A stretch of DNA of 64,000 nucleotides from Gnetum montanum (Eukaryota > Streptophyta > Gnetopsida > Gnetales > Gnetaceae), in assembly GCA_015680685.1 (NCBI GenBank), contig MNCI01003975.1, forward strand, positions 2,163,371 through 2,227,370, written 5' to 3'. The notes under the pieces are model-generated. The model ran no database searches and was not told the origin of the DNA. It saw only the letters and a program-made list of their open reading frames with translations. Both the position numbers and the translations under genes were made by a program. Shown piece by piece: positions 12,061-22,422 of the stretch. Numbering within the stretch: position 1 is the stretch's first letter; every line of letters starts with the position of its first letter.

Positions 12061-12641
12061 TGTCACAGCCCCATTCCCAAATGATGCTGCTAACTAATGA
12101 AGATGATGTCTCTTCATAACAAGTGCTATTGTTATCTTAACAAGATCCAAAAGGATAGTTGTGATTAAGACTCGAAAGGCTGCATTGTAATAACAGATGT
12201 GTCTCTTAAGGTAACCTTTGGTGGTTTGGCCTAAGGCATTTATACCCAAGGTTAGAGGTCATGCTAGCATGGAATGGCGAAGTTGGTATAAGAAAGTCAT
12301 GGAGTGGCAGAACTAGGTGAAGTGGTACAAGAAGTGGACTAGCCATCCCTTATGGCTAGGTTATAAGGCTAACTATGGTGGCAATGCTGGATTGCCTCTA
12401 AGGGATAAATGCCAAAGGAAGAAAATCCTAAGGAACACTCTCAAAGCACGATCTGGATATGCTATTCTATATCAATAAAGCATTCTTTTCTTTCTCTTTC
12501 TGCATTTTTCCTATTATTATCCTTATAAATAATGTTGAATATCACTTATATTTCACATTTGGTATATTTTCTTTGTACGCATAATGTCTAATGTATCGTA
12601 TATTTAACATTTGCCATGACATTTAGAGATGGGATGTCACA
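12061..12641 (+). repeat. 3' LTR of the nested element
   Basis: It begins TGTCACAGCCCC, ends GGGATGTCACA and is collinear with 7329-7933. The host gag resumes right after it, beginning with the duplicated AATGG. Confidence 0.8.
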
Positions 12642-13400
12642 AATGGAGTATGATGCTAGAGCTTTTTAATGATAAGTACCAAACCTACTCCAAAGTATCC
12701 AACCTATAGAGATAGATCTAAGGATGGAAATACAGAAATCATGAGTCCTTGGATGTAACCTTGGGTAGGTACTATTCTCTTTTACACTAATGCCTAGGCC
12801 ATGGATACTTCCAAATGGATTAGTTATGCCATATCATAGACAGAGGCTCAAGAATGAAATAAGGAAAACTCCTAGGGTCTATGCCCAAGGAAGACTTTCT
12901 AAGCTACGAGTCCATTAGATCCAAAGGTAGATTGATCATGTGGCCAAAGAAGAAGGTGAACTTAAAAAAGAGTAAAAGTGCGAAAGAGTACAACAAGCGC
13001 CCCTCCATTTGAAAAAGGAAGGTGCATTTCTATAATACTAAGAAGGAGGAGGCACTACTTAATGAAGTGGTGTAGAGGAAAACCTTACTAATACAAAAAT
13101 CTATCACTAAAATATTGGCTAAGGTAGATAAGAAGTAGGACTCCTTGAATAAAAAGTTCCAAACAACTTTGAAGATTGCACAAGAATGAAAAGATCAAGG
13201 GGTAGTGGATAAGAAAGAAGGAAGAAAAAGGATGCAAAACAAGGATATCATAAGAAAAAGGGTAAAGATGCAGTAGTAGAGGAGGTTGCAAATTCAAAAA
13301 TAGATAATGATGATTGTGACATTGCCAATACAAACATTTGAAGGAATTTTGTCTAGTGGTATCACATCTATAAGAATATGGAATGTACACTTTAAATTAT
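12642..13400 (+). pseudogene. gag, second part (element B)
   Basis: This continues the gag broken at 7328. Across frames one reads a segment like the YQTYAKV / LGHG / HMIDG region found at 34822-35118 (reverse) and 37488-37706 (forward). Here the pieces are YQTYSKVSNL, HESLDVTLGRYYSLLH and LGHGY. Downstream it becomes lysine-rich (12960-13270). Multiple stops are present. Confidence 0.65.
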
Positions 13401-14095
13401 AGACTAGAAAAATGGCAAGCACCTAGGTGGTTGCATTATCCACAAGGTAACTAGATGTAGTAATTCCATCCATAAATGTATTATCTAAGTGGAGTGCCTC
13501 CTCAACCTTAGAACTAGTATTAGCAATGGCAACATCCATAGTTGTGGGAAATGCCATCACCATGGTAGTAATATCTTTATCGGCAACCTAATCTTTATGG
13601 ATACTATGTCCAATAGCTTATATCTCTATGTGAATCTTCTAGTCATGCCTCCTTTCCTTACCACTACTACCCTTCAAAGTACTTCAGAGCATCTTCTCTA
13701 AGAGGGAAGTCTCCTTTTTCCTTTTATCTTGCTTAACACCCATCAACTCATGCACCACAACTAACTACACCTTTGCCACCTACTTCATCTATATGCATGG
13801 TAAAATTCTCACACAACCATAACAAAGAAATGTTGTGAGGGCAGTGAATCTACAACTAGATACCCATATGAGTGGTCCTGAATCCAAGTCTCATAAAAGG
13901 CCATTCTTCAAAACTAGCAACCCCATAAAATCCTCACAAACACCTATGGCTATCAATCCTACATCTTCTACCTCTGATAGTTTATTGAGCTACCTTCAAA
14001 CTAAACATCTTCCCAAATCCACACTATCATGTTGATCAATGCAGTCATAGATTGGATAAAGGCTAACCACCTTCCCAGGAAGCAATCTAATTCTA
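13400..14095 (+). pseudogene. gag-protease linker region (element B), poorly conserved
   Basis: Lysine- and then serine/threonine-rich text lies between the gag core and the protease. The longest frame (13489-13701) matches nothing I know. It is placed here by position only. Confidence 0.35.
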
Positions 14096-14520
14096 GGAGT
14101 CCCCTCATCTACTTATAGATCACAGAAAATGAATCATGCAAGGCTCTTTTGGATTTAGGTTTCAAAGTTAACTAAATTTCCTAAGAAATGTACAAGGCTT
14201 CGAACATGTCTCCTTTAGAAAAGAGCAACATCAAATTAGAGGTGACAGATTAGTCCATCACTGTTCCTCTAGGATTAGTGGAGGACATTGTGATCACCAT
14301 TTGTGGGTGGTCCTATCTAGCTAATTTTTTGTGATCCATGTGGAAAATTGCAAGGGGGACTTCCCTATCATTATGGAAAGGGCATGGTTAATCACAATAG
14401 ATGCCAACATGGGGATTTGAGACCTTTTTTTAGAAATTTCCAAGGAAAATAAATTCAATAAAGTTGAGAAGAAGAAAGTTCCATGCATCACATATAGTGA
14501 CATAGGATGCCATTATGTGT
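14096..14520 (+). pseudogene. Retropepsin domain (element B)
   Basis: CKALLDLGFKVN (14137) matches the DLGASVN active-site form of Athila-type proteases. It is followed by SPLEKSNIKLEVTD, LGLVEDIVITI and, after a frame change, FPIIMERAWLITIDANMG, where the family has PLILGRPFLATAxAxID. The alanine after G is replaced by F. Stops make it inactive. It would have cut the gag-pol polyprotein. Confidence 0.7.
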
Positions 14521-14666
14521 AGAAATTATGAACCATTAAAGACACATCACTTCAAGCATGCAATCAGCATACTAAAATAGTAGTGATTCAAAGGTACCTA
14601 TATGTAGCAACCATAAAATAAGAAGGTACCTAGTGACTAATAATTGACGATCAAATTGAATCAACC

Positions 14667-15062
14667 ATGTGCATAGAATTAGTTGAGATCCTTACCAAAA
14701 CCTATGTTGAGAGCATGCACAAAATGGAGCAACTCCATCACCAACTATCCCATGTGCAAACTACAATGGATTGGGGAAAGTTGAAGATCCTTAGTAACTT
14801 CAAGCAAGAGCCCCTTGAATTAAAGGCTCTACTAGTAGGCATGGAGTATGCTTTTCTCAATAATGACAAGCTAATGATCATGAAAAACTTGCTCCTGAAC
14901 AAAAATAAAAATTGTTGAAAGTGGTGAACAAATGGTAAATAGCCTTTTCTTAGTCATATCATGAACTTACAAGAATAGATCCTTGAATATGCTAGCACTG
15001 TATCTACGCAGACTCCTTCATCAAGCTAAAGAGGTAACCACAATGATGATTGAACCCCAAGC
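14667..15062 (+). pseudogene. Reverse transcriptase, N-terminal side (element B)
   Basis: The string PLELKALLVGMEYAFLNNDKL corresponds to the ELKPLPSHLKYAFLG lead-in of Athila-type reverse transcriptases. The text then decays to RLNPKLK at about 15050, where a solo LTR cuts the frame. The match continues at 16080. Confidence 0.6.
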
Positions 15063-15067
15063 TCAAG

Positions 15068-16079
15068 TGATGAGTGGCGAGGTACCCCTACACTCAACCA
15101 TATGAATACGAGCGTGTACGCGCGATCCGGTCGAACTCCGCAGACTAGATGCCTTAACGCCACAAGAAACACTTGGGGTTAATCGTTTGTTGTCTTTCCA
15201 GGCTTGCTTGTATGTGTCACGGTGTATGGTTAAGCAAGTCTGCGGTATATGATTTTTTTGGTATTTTCAAGTTTATCTCCTATGCTATGAGGGTGAAGGG
15301 TTGAGAAACTAACGAACTCTAACTAAGGACCTAAGTCTAAATTAACTAGCATCAGCATCCGTTCCCACTTACCGTACACACCCTGAACTATGCAACTATG
15401 GCTACCAAACGCTAATCGTTACTAGGATCACCACACGTAACGCACGTGCTCGAAGTGGTCGTACTGAGGCACCTAGTTAGCCTAAGTGTGATAAGCAGCC
15501 GATTCCTTGGCTAGCCGTACACACCCGTGGGTGCTCGTAGCCAAGTCGTACTTATCCCATGTTCTAGCCTAATGCGGTGAGTAGCCGATTCCTTGACTAG
15601 CCGTACACATTGGACTACCACTGGGATTACCAAGCGCAGATCCTGGAATACGCTACTGGGTTACCAAGCAATCACAATGCTCGTAATCAAGTTGTACTCC
15701 CGCGTTGCGATGAGCAGCCGATTCCTTGACTAGCCGTACACATCCGTAGATGCTCGTAATCAAGTCATACTCGTGCGCACTAACAACAAGTAATAAATAA
15801 CAATAAATAAAACCATGTATTGCAAGGTTTATCCAATCAAGTTCGTCTTTATTGACATACACAACTTGTGTTCAGGTTACAAAGTTGCTCGAATAAAGAG
15901 CCGTTCACTCTAGGACTCCTACTGCGGGCACATGGGAAATTAATCTAACTCTGGAGTATTCAAACTGCCATAGCTTCGCTACTTCTAGCCAGGATGAGAA
16001 ATGAGGGGAGTGCTACCTCTTATTTATAGATATGGCGGCGGACCGCGATATCGCGGCTTGTGTAATCTACGTCTCATCA
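15068..16079 (-). mobile_element. Solo LTR, reverse strand, with 5-bp target duplication
   Basis: The forward text begins TGATGAGTGG and ends GTCTCATCA. Reversed, its end matches the LTR end at 36620-36719 (GGTTGAGTGTAGGGGTACC, CACTCATCA), and its start carries the CGCGATATCGCGG element followed by CTATAAATAAGAGG. The duplication TCAAG occurs at 15063-15067 and 16080-16084. It sits inside the reverse transcriptase gene of element B. No interior sequence remains, as after LTR-LTR recombination. Confidence 0.8.
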
Positions 16080-16980
16080 TCAAGCAAATTATCAAGAAGG
16101 AGATTGAGAAACTCTTCAAAGCTAGGTTCATCTGCCTGATTGTAGATAGTGAATGGGTTAGCCCACTTGTTATTGTTCCAACGAAAGGAGGAAAATGGAG
16201 AGTCTATATAGACTTCTAGACTTCCAGCTATTGAACATGATGACATACAAGGGCCACTCTCCGTTGCCATTTGTGGACCAAGTGCTGGATATCATAGTAG
16301 GGCATTGCTACTACAACTTCTTGGATGGTTATAGTGGCTATAACCAAATCCATATAGCATTAGAGGACCAGGCCAAAACTACATTCACAAGTCCATGTGA
16401 GACTTTTGCATATAGAAAGATGCCCTTTGACCTATGTAAGACCACCACTACATTCCAATAGTTAGTCCTCAACATCTTTCAACAACAAATTAGTAGCGAG
16501 GTAGAAGTCTTCATGGATGACTTCTCTACCTATGAGGCTACATTTGAGCAAGCCTTGGACCACCCTAAGCAAGTACTTCAAAGATGTATGAAAACTAATT
16601 TGAGGCTCAACTAGCAAAACAGGCATATGATGGTCCAATAAGGCATTGTCTTGGAGCATAGAATTTTTAGCAAAGGGATCGAGGTAGACCCAGAAAAAAT
16701 ACAGCTTATATAAGAAATCACCAAGCAGCCTAACATAGCAAAAGATATGAGATCATTTCTTGGCCACATTTTTTTATAGGTGCTTCATTGAGAACCTCTC
16801 AAAAATTGCTAAACTGTTAGTGAAGTTGACAAAGAAGGATGCAGCTTTCACCTTGACCTAGGAATGTGAAAGTGCATTCCAACAATTAAAATAGAAGCTT
16901 GTAGAAACACCAATTCTATGGACCCCTAACTAGTATAAGCCATTCCACATTATGACTAATGCAAAGCTTAGGGGTAGAAT
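16080..16980 (+). pseudogene. Reverse transcriptase and start of RNase H (element B)
   Basis: Clear Ty3/gypsy text is spread over frames: KKEIEKLFKARFICLIVDSE, SEWVSPLVIVPTKGGKWRVYIDF, PLPFVDQVLDIIVGH, FLDGYSGYNQI, TTFTSPCETFAYRKMPF, EVFMDDFS (16502-16525, the catalytic xxDD box), SFLGH (16751), and KPFHIMTNAKL where RNase H would begin. It is broken by stops and frameshifts and stops short at about 16975, so most of RNase H and all of integrase are missing. Confidence 0.8.
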
Positions 16981-17047
16981 TAGAATTAGAATCAGAATCA
17001 ATACTATACCCAAACTAATTTGTTGGCCAACAAAATTAGTTTGGGTT
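16970..17047. repeat. Junction repeat: AGAATT run plus palindrome
   Basis: After the RNase H start comes a short (GAATTA)-like run. Then follows the inverted repeat CCAAACTAATTTGTTGG / CCAACAAAATTAGTTTGG (17011-17046), with one extra base in the right arm. A 31-bp segment (16996-17026) is repeated exactly at 17868-17898. Confidence 0.7.
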
Positions 17048-18830
17048 TATTTGTTCATGTTTAGCCAACCAAAAACGCCGTAAACAAAGCATGCAATGCA
17101 CTTTGAATTTTTGCTCATTATTTCTTGGAGGCGGATACGACCGCGGCACCCAGCTGCAAACGGAACGCAAGCTTAAGAGTACGCTTTTGCTTCAGGTGCG
17201 GAAAACCGTCCTTTGGCATACCGAGGTGGGAATAGGAACATGTGGTTTTAAAGACACACAAGGAGGCCACAGCCTACCCTATCGTATCCTGCTTTTTTAG
17301 CAGGCGGACCATTACCATTTTGGGGTAGGGATGGGTGAACGGGAAAAAGGGTCACACCCTACCCTCCCCTACTAAAGCAGGCAGGCACAAGGCTATCTAT
17401 GGACATGGCCAAAGCGCGTACCAATCCAATCCATAGCTTAACCTTGGCCTTGGCTTTGGCTTTGTGTTTAGGGTTTCACAGCGATGGGGAGGGGAGGGCA
17501 GGGGAGACCGTGCAGGCAGGCGGCGGATCTGCAAGAACAGATTGTGGGTCTGAAGCCATGTATCATGACGATGACGATGATACAGCGCTTAGGGCCAAAT
17601 CTGTTCTTGCAAATTTGCCATCGACCGCTTCCGGTCTCTCTCTCTATTCTCTCATCGTCCTTTTTTCTGTGAATCACTTTTTCCGAACGTGGGTTTTCCT
17701 GCTTGGCTTGTTCTGATTAAGCGGCTTTTTTATTATTACACATTGTAAGATCCTCTGTTGCAGAGCATATCGTGAGCCCCTGTTCTTTGTTTTCCTTTAC
17801 GTGTCGGGATTCTCTGCAGGTGCAAGTTGAGCAAGTAGTTAAATCGGTTTAAATTTTGGTCTGTTTTAATCAATACTATACCCAAACTAATTTGTTGGTG
17901 GCTTTTGTTGGGATTAATGAGGTTTTGATATTTGACTTTCTTAGTAGCGGAATCTTCTTCATGAGAGTGTCTGATGTTTTTCAATAACAGGTACCCTCGG
18001 CCTCGGAGGTGTGACAAAATTAAAACAAAGGGCCTTGAGCATGATACTTGCCAAAGGCCATTAAAAGGGGTTTGAGCCTTTCCTTATTGCGTTTTATTTT
18101 CTTATGATTTTAAATTGTCTTACTTTTGAAAGGTTTATATTTTTCACATTTTACGTTCTTGGGTTCTGTGAGTGGTTATGCAACATGGCTTTGGATTCCC
18201 TTTGGAAAAGGATTTACGATTAAACAATTTATTCATTTGAGTGTCATGTATTTATATCATACTGTATTTAACAGAGAGCGCGAAGCATCTATATTCTATT
18301 AAAGCTTTTGTGAGCGCTCCAAAGTTTAAATAGTGAATCAAATATTCGATCATGGATGCTGCATGGATGGTGTTTTATTTTTATTGTTATTTTTAAAAAT
18401 ATTTTGGGACTGTTTTTGGATGTGGGTTCACTAAATGTCCTCCGTGTTTTTCCTACCACATCTTTGATAGAAAGACGCATAAAGTGATAAATTTAGCAGC
18501 ACTCACAAACTAAATGCAGGTTAGGTTAGCTGATGTCATGGAATTTTAAAAAGCGCACAGACGAGATGTAAATGGCCAAAAAAGGGCGATTTAAAGTGCG
18601 GGGAGAGAACGCAGGCGAGTAAGCCCATAATAATAATTTTACTGCATTTGCTTTCAAATTTGGTTTGCAACTGGGCCTTTCTCATCAGTGGCAGTGGTTG
18701 TGCGGGCTCAAAATATGTAAATTTGGACACTTCCATTTGTCGCTTCAAACGTTGCCCTAGTATCAGATGTGGTATCCTTGCATCTTTTTGGTTTACTGAT
18801 TTGCTTGCAAAACCACAAGTTTTGAGTTAA
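17048..18830 (+). other. Gene-like low-copy block, function unknown
   Basis: This block is less AT-rich than its surroundings and resembles no transposon text I can identify. It contains CT- and GA-rich tracts, a 98-nt hairpin (17522-17619) and splice-acceptor-like TTCTCTGCAG (17811-17820). A 105-codon open frame (17399-17716) begins MDMAKARTNPIHSLTLALALALCLGF; its hydrophobic start could be a signal sequence but I cannot assign it. The block could be the 5' part of a captured or resident gene, or a non-coding RNA locus. Strand is inferred from these hints only. Confidence 0.3.
17522..17619 (+). ncRNA. 98-nt imperfect hairpin, miRNA-precursor-like
   Basis: The outer arms GGCGGATCTGCAAGAACAG and CTGTTCTTGCAAATTTGCC pair over about 22 positions with only G:U pairs and one C:A mismatch. 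A looser middle follows, then an inner stem (GTATCAT / ATGATAC) closes a GACGATGACG loop. The shape fits a plant miRNA precursor. I do not recognise the mature sequence as a known family, so it may simply be an inverted repeat. Confidence 0.35.
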
Positions 18831-19884
18831 ACAAGTGAACTAGACCTCATGATACGTCTTTGCCATTATAGATACACATTTTTGAAATTGAATATCAAAG
18901 AAATTTTTTTAAAAATGGTGAGATTTAAAGTATGCTACTATTAACGTGTAAAATTAAAAAAAGAGAAATTTTTAAGTGTTTTTATTCATTTGATTTTTTA
19001 TTATGATTATTACATAAATTAAAAGTTGAGATTAAAATTTTATTACATTTGTAGACTTTTTAGATTTATTAGATACTAGGAAGTGTTTTTCACAATATTT
19101 AGAATAAAAATGCAGATCATGGAAATTATGGTATAAAATTATGGTATTCCTTTTAATCATGGAAATGCCAAGAGTTTTGACATTTACGGGGAGAGGTCCC
19201 TAGGCATTGTACTAAAAATGTGGAGTTCATAGGAACACTTTTATACATAGAAGTGTGTAGGCATTGTAGTAAATGTGGTAAGAACATCTACTTTTGCTAT
19301 CTATACATCAAATAAGAAAGGTCCTATTCTACTATCTACAAGAATTAATAATAATAATAATAATAAAGTTTTGAACACATAAAATAGGGAGAATGCATTT
19401 TTAGGTTTTCGTCTTTATAATCAATCTTAGAAAAGCTTTTCCTCTTGGTACTATGAGGATCATTTACTTCTTCCTAAGGGTTTCCTCTAAAAAGGAGAAA
19501 CTTTTTAAAGATAAAAGAATACATCAATAGAAATAATGAATAATTAGTAAAATTAGTTGAAAGTTTTCTATATTTGAACCTTTAAAACACAAAGAAATTA
19601 GTTCCATAGAAAATAAATGAATTTGTTTAGCTTTCACTAGGAGCTTTTTTGTTTGAATTGTACCTAAGAAAGAAATAATTGCACATTAAAAATTCCAAAT
19701 AAAGTAGGAACAAATGATCACCCTAGAGCTTTTAAGTTAAGTGTCTTACCATTAGGCTAACACCTCATTGTTATCTTAAAATATAGTTTGTAAAAAATAA
19801 AGAATATGAATATAACTATTTCTTTCTTGGGTTGTTGAGATGACCTTCCTTGCATTTCACAAATCAAGTTCACTTGAGGTTTAA
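18831..19884. other. AT-rich stretch with an (AAT)n microsatellite and a tRNA-like trace
   Basis: An (AAT)n run occurs at about 19345-19365. On the reverse strand 19731-19770 reads GAGGTGTTAGCCTAATGG, TAAGACAC and ACTTAAAAG, resembling a tRNA A-box region. No good B-box follows. No coding sequence is evident. The right end probably belongs to the LTR interrupted by the LINE at 19901. Confidence 0.4.
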
Positions 19885-19900
19885 AGATCCAAATCAAGCT

Positions 19901-21623
19901 AGGGGGCAAAGGGGGGGACAAGATTCACTTGGTTAGTTGGGAACAGGTGGCACGTCCTATGAATGCCAAATATCGACGCAGGGAGGTGGGGGTGCATGAT
20001 TCTAAGCCTTGGTAGGCGTTGTGTTGGCATGCGCGTGCAATGTAGGATCATCAGTGGTTGGGTATCAAGCCGTGTGCCCTGCTGGTTGCCAAGTATCCCC
20101 ATATCGTCGGTTGGCAGTAGATGTGGAAGGGGCGGTTGCTCGAGAAAGTTAAGATCTTCCTTTGGTTGATGTGATGGGACACGTTGCCCATGCGAGCGCT
20201 CGTGTTGGCGTGGCATCACGTAGCATGACACATGTCCCAGATGTGACGTGGTGGCAGAGACAGTACAACACTTTGTGTACGACTGTGTGTGCATGCACAC
20301 CACATGGCGCGTGGTGGGGGTGACCCCCCCGATGCGCCTCATCGGCGATTCTTGGGCCATGCTACTTTTATGGGTAGCGTGGAAAGCAAGAAATTGCACT
20401 GTTTTCTTGCAGAAAAGGCTCACCCCCCTCCCCACGGCTGGTTCTCCAGGCTCTCTGCACATGGAATGAAATCGAGGCGACAACGAGAATCACGCCTATC
20501 TTTGAGCTTGACTGTGCTGCGTTTCAGGAAGACGAGGAGCTCTGGTAGATGGTGACACAATGCGGTTGGGGTGACCCTCTGCAGCGACTGGTCAGGGACC
20601 CTAATTAGGCAGACGATGTGTTCTTCTCCAACTGGGTCGACGATCGCACCTTTTTCCATGGATGGGAGATTTTGGTCTTCGAGGCCTCAATCGCCAGCTG
20701 TTTGGGGGCCTAGATTGCTGCAGAGGTTACTTGCCATCCACCCGTGCTTGCAGGACGTGGAGTTTTTTTTCGACGGGCCCATCCCATGAACCAGGAGTTG
20801 TTAGGTACCCAGATCCTCTATGCCCTGCCTCTGGGCCTAGGCAGCAGATCTGGTGGATAGATTTTTTGTCCAATCTGGCAATGGCTCCAAGCTCCAGGGT
20901 CTGCATTTTGCTTTTCTGCGTTGTCTGAACTTGGGGCGCCAGGTCAACCTCCCCAGCTTTTTCCTGGAGGCCCTCCAGCTCAAGTGGCGTGGCCGCCATT
21001 TTGGGTTGATCCTCGCCTTGTGGCGGGGGGTAGAGGGGGGGTAGCACCCATCATCTTTTGCCCCCCCCCCCTCCCACCCCGCCTCCATGAGGGGCACCCT
21101 TGAATTGTAGGCTCCCAGGGCCCTGTGGCCTCGCCTAGCCAAGGGAGCCGCTGGTTCCTTTGGGCTTCAACTTTTATGCTGGGCCGGGGGGCCCAATGGG
21201 AGCGGCGCCCCCTCGCCCCCCTCGACAAGCCAGTTTCCCCCTCGTTGGAAACCTCTGGCTACAGGAACTAGCACGAAGAGCTACAACAGGCTACGCAGAG
21301 GGTTGTGGATGTGGCGCGGGAGGCTGAGCGGCGGGAGTGGGAGGCCAAGTGGCATGAAGCCCTTGCTTAGGCCTGGGTCGACCTGGAGGCCTAGTTTTTT
21401 GAGCGGGAACAAGAGCGGGTGAGGCAGCAAGACCTCATGGTCGAAGCTGCCAAGGCTCATTTAATTGACGAAATCCAGGCCCAAGTGCTGGTCTTTTTGG
21501 CTTTGGGGATCTTTCCCCTCCATGGCGGGCCATTGCTGATGGCCCACCTTTTGTAATCTCTTGTACTATTATTCGTCTTCACAGTAATATATTCCTGACT
21601 ACTTTCTCAAAGAAAAAAAGAAG
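19901..21623 (+). mobile_element. 5'-truncated L1-type LINE with 17-bp target duplication
   Basis: The 17-mer AAGATCCAAATCAAGCT occurs at 19884-19900 and 21624-21640. An A-rich tail (AAAGAAAAAAAGAAG) precedes the right copy. The insert starts inside the C-terminal part of the LINE reverse-transcriptase protein: KIHLVSWEQVARP (about 19918), then the zinc-binding region KVKIFLWLM (about 20145) and WVAWKARN (about 20370). Frames are broken. The insert is much more GC-rich than its surroundings. Confidence 0.85.
20480..21540 (+). pseudogene. C-terminal extension of the LINE ORF, proline-rich then coiled-coil
   Basis: Downstream of the zinc-binding region the text stays largely open. It contains the proline-rich piece LFPGGPPAQVAWPPFWVDP (about 20945), a C-run (about 21061-21071), and then a charged helix-like segment with VVDVAREAERREWEAKWHEA and EREQERVRQQDLMVEAAK (21300-21460). 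I recognise no domain. It may be a lineage-specific ORF2 tail or a second sequence carried by the LINE. Confidence 0.4.
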
Positions 21624-21640
21624 AAGATCCAAATCAAGCT

Positions 21641-22422
21641 TAAGTGTAAAAATCCAAAACTACTCAAAAATAAAAAAGAATAGAAAAAGCTTTATTCTTG
21701 TTTAAAAGGAAAGAAATACAATGCATAATTGGAGGCAACACATTTCCAAGAATGGATAATCAATCCTTACTCCACCCACAATACAAGGACTATCAAGAAG
21801 ATGATGACTCTTTCTTAACGCGCAAAAAGAGCACTCACTCTTTTTCTCAAGTTAGACACTAATGCAAATGGCATGTGGCATTCCTTTTCTTGGATGTCAT
21901 CCTTTTATAACATTTGCAATGATCATTGGACTTCTTTGACCATTGGTATTCCTTTTTAAAACTGTAACCTTTTTAAAAAACCACTTTTGTTGATATTCTA
22001 AGTGTTAGTGGCTCATAGCCACCTTGCATTGTCTAGATTGTGACTAGACTAGGACTTACACCTTGTTTCTCCTTTGTTTCTTAACCACGTGTGACTCTCA
22101 ACCTTGGTTGTAACCTCACTATGACTTAGAGTGGCTTGCAACTCATTGCCTAACTTAAGAAATATCAAATTTTAACATTTTCCACAAATTGTAGTTGATT
22201 GTGCTCTATACTAATTCGCAATTGGCTCATTGTGACTTGCCTAGCCATGAAAACATACTCAAATGACTTCAAATTAACACCAAAACACAAACATAGTTCT
22301 TATGACTCCTAAGATACATTGAGAATACAAATTACATTAAAAAGGTGTATTGATGTTCTCATCTCACTCATCCTTAAAAAGAAACTTTTTTTTAGTGAGG
22401 CACTACACATGGGATAGCATCA
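21641..22422 (-). mobile_element. LTR portion of reverse-strand gypsy element G (3' LTR)
   Basis: Around 21670-21800 the sequence matches 25510-25620 (shared AAAGCTTTATTCTTG, a polyadenylation-type region when read in reverse, then TTAAAAGGAA and ATCAATCC). GCATCA at 22417-22422 followed by AGTTCTCCT (a purine tract on the reverse strand) marks a plausible LTR start on the reverse strand. The LTR continues left across the LINE to an end I could not fix. Confidence 0.45.

Larger units (their letters stand above)
7329..12641 (+). mobile_element. Complete LTR retrotransposon without pol, carrying a nuclease gene fragment
   Basis: Two direct LTRs (7329-7933 and 12061-12641) bound a 4.1-kb interior with a tRNA-iMet-type primer site and a purine tract. 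The 5-bp duplication AATGG flanks it (7324-7328 and 12642-12646), and the host gag continues on the right. I see no gag, protease, reverse transcriptase or integrase motif inside, so it is non-autonomous. The interior carries an EEP-family nuclease relic on the same strand. By eye the LTRs differ at roughly one base in eight to ten, so the insertion is old. Confidence 0.8.

Noticed and set aside
17399-17716. 105-codon frame with a hydrophobic start as a secreted protein gene
   Set aside because: It runs through the hairpin and a (GAC/GAT) repeat, shows no known domain and overlaps open frames on both strands, so coding is not supported.
19731-19770. tRNA gene on the reverse strand
   Set aside because: Only an A-box-like half is present; no anticodon arm, T arm or acceptor pairing.
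19899-20483. 194-codon reverse frame, the longest frame of the window
   Set aside because: The forward strand carries recognisable LINE zinc-binding text over the same bases; the reverse frame is open because the insert is GC-rich.
20727-21228. Proline/arginine-rich reverse frames
   Set aside because: They are complements of the LINE extension and its C-run; no independent support.
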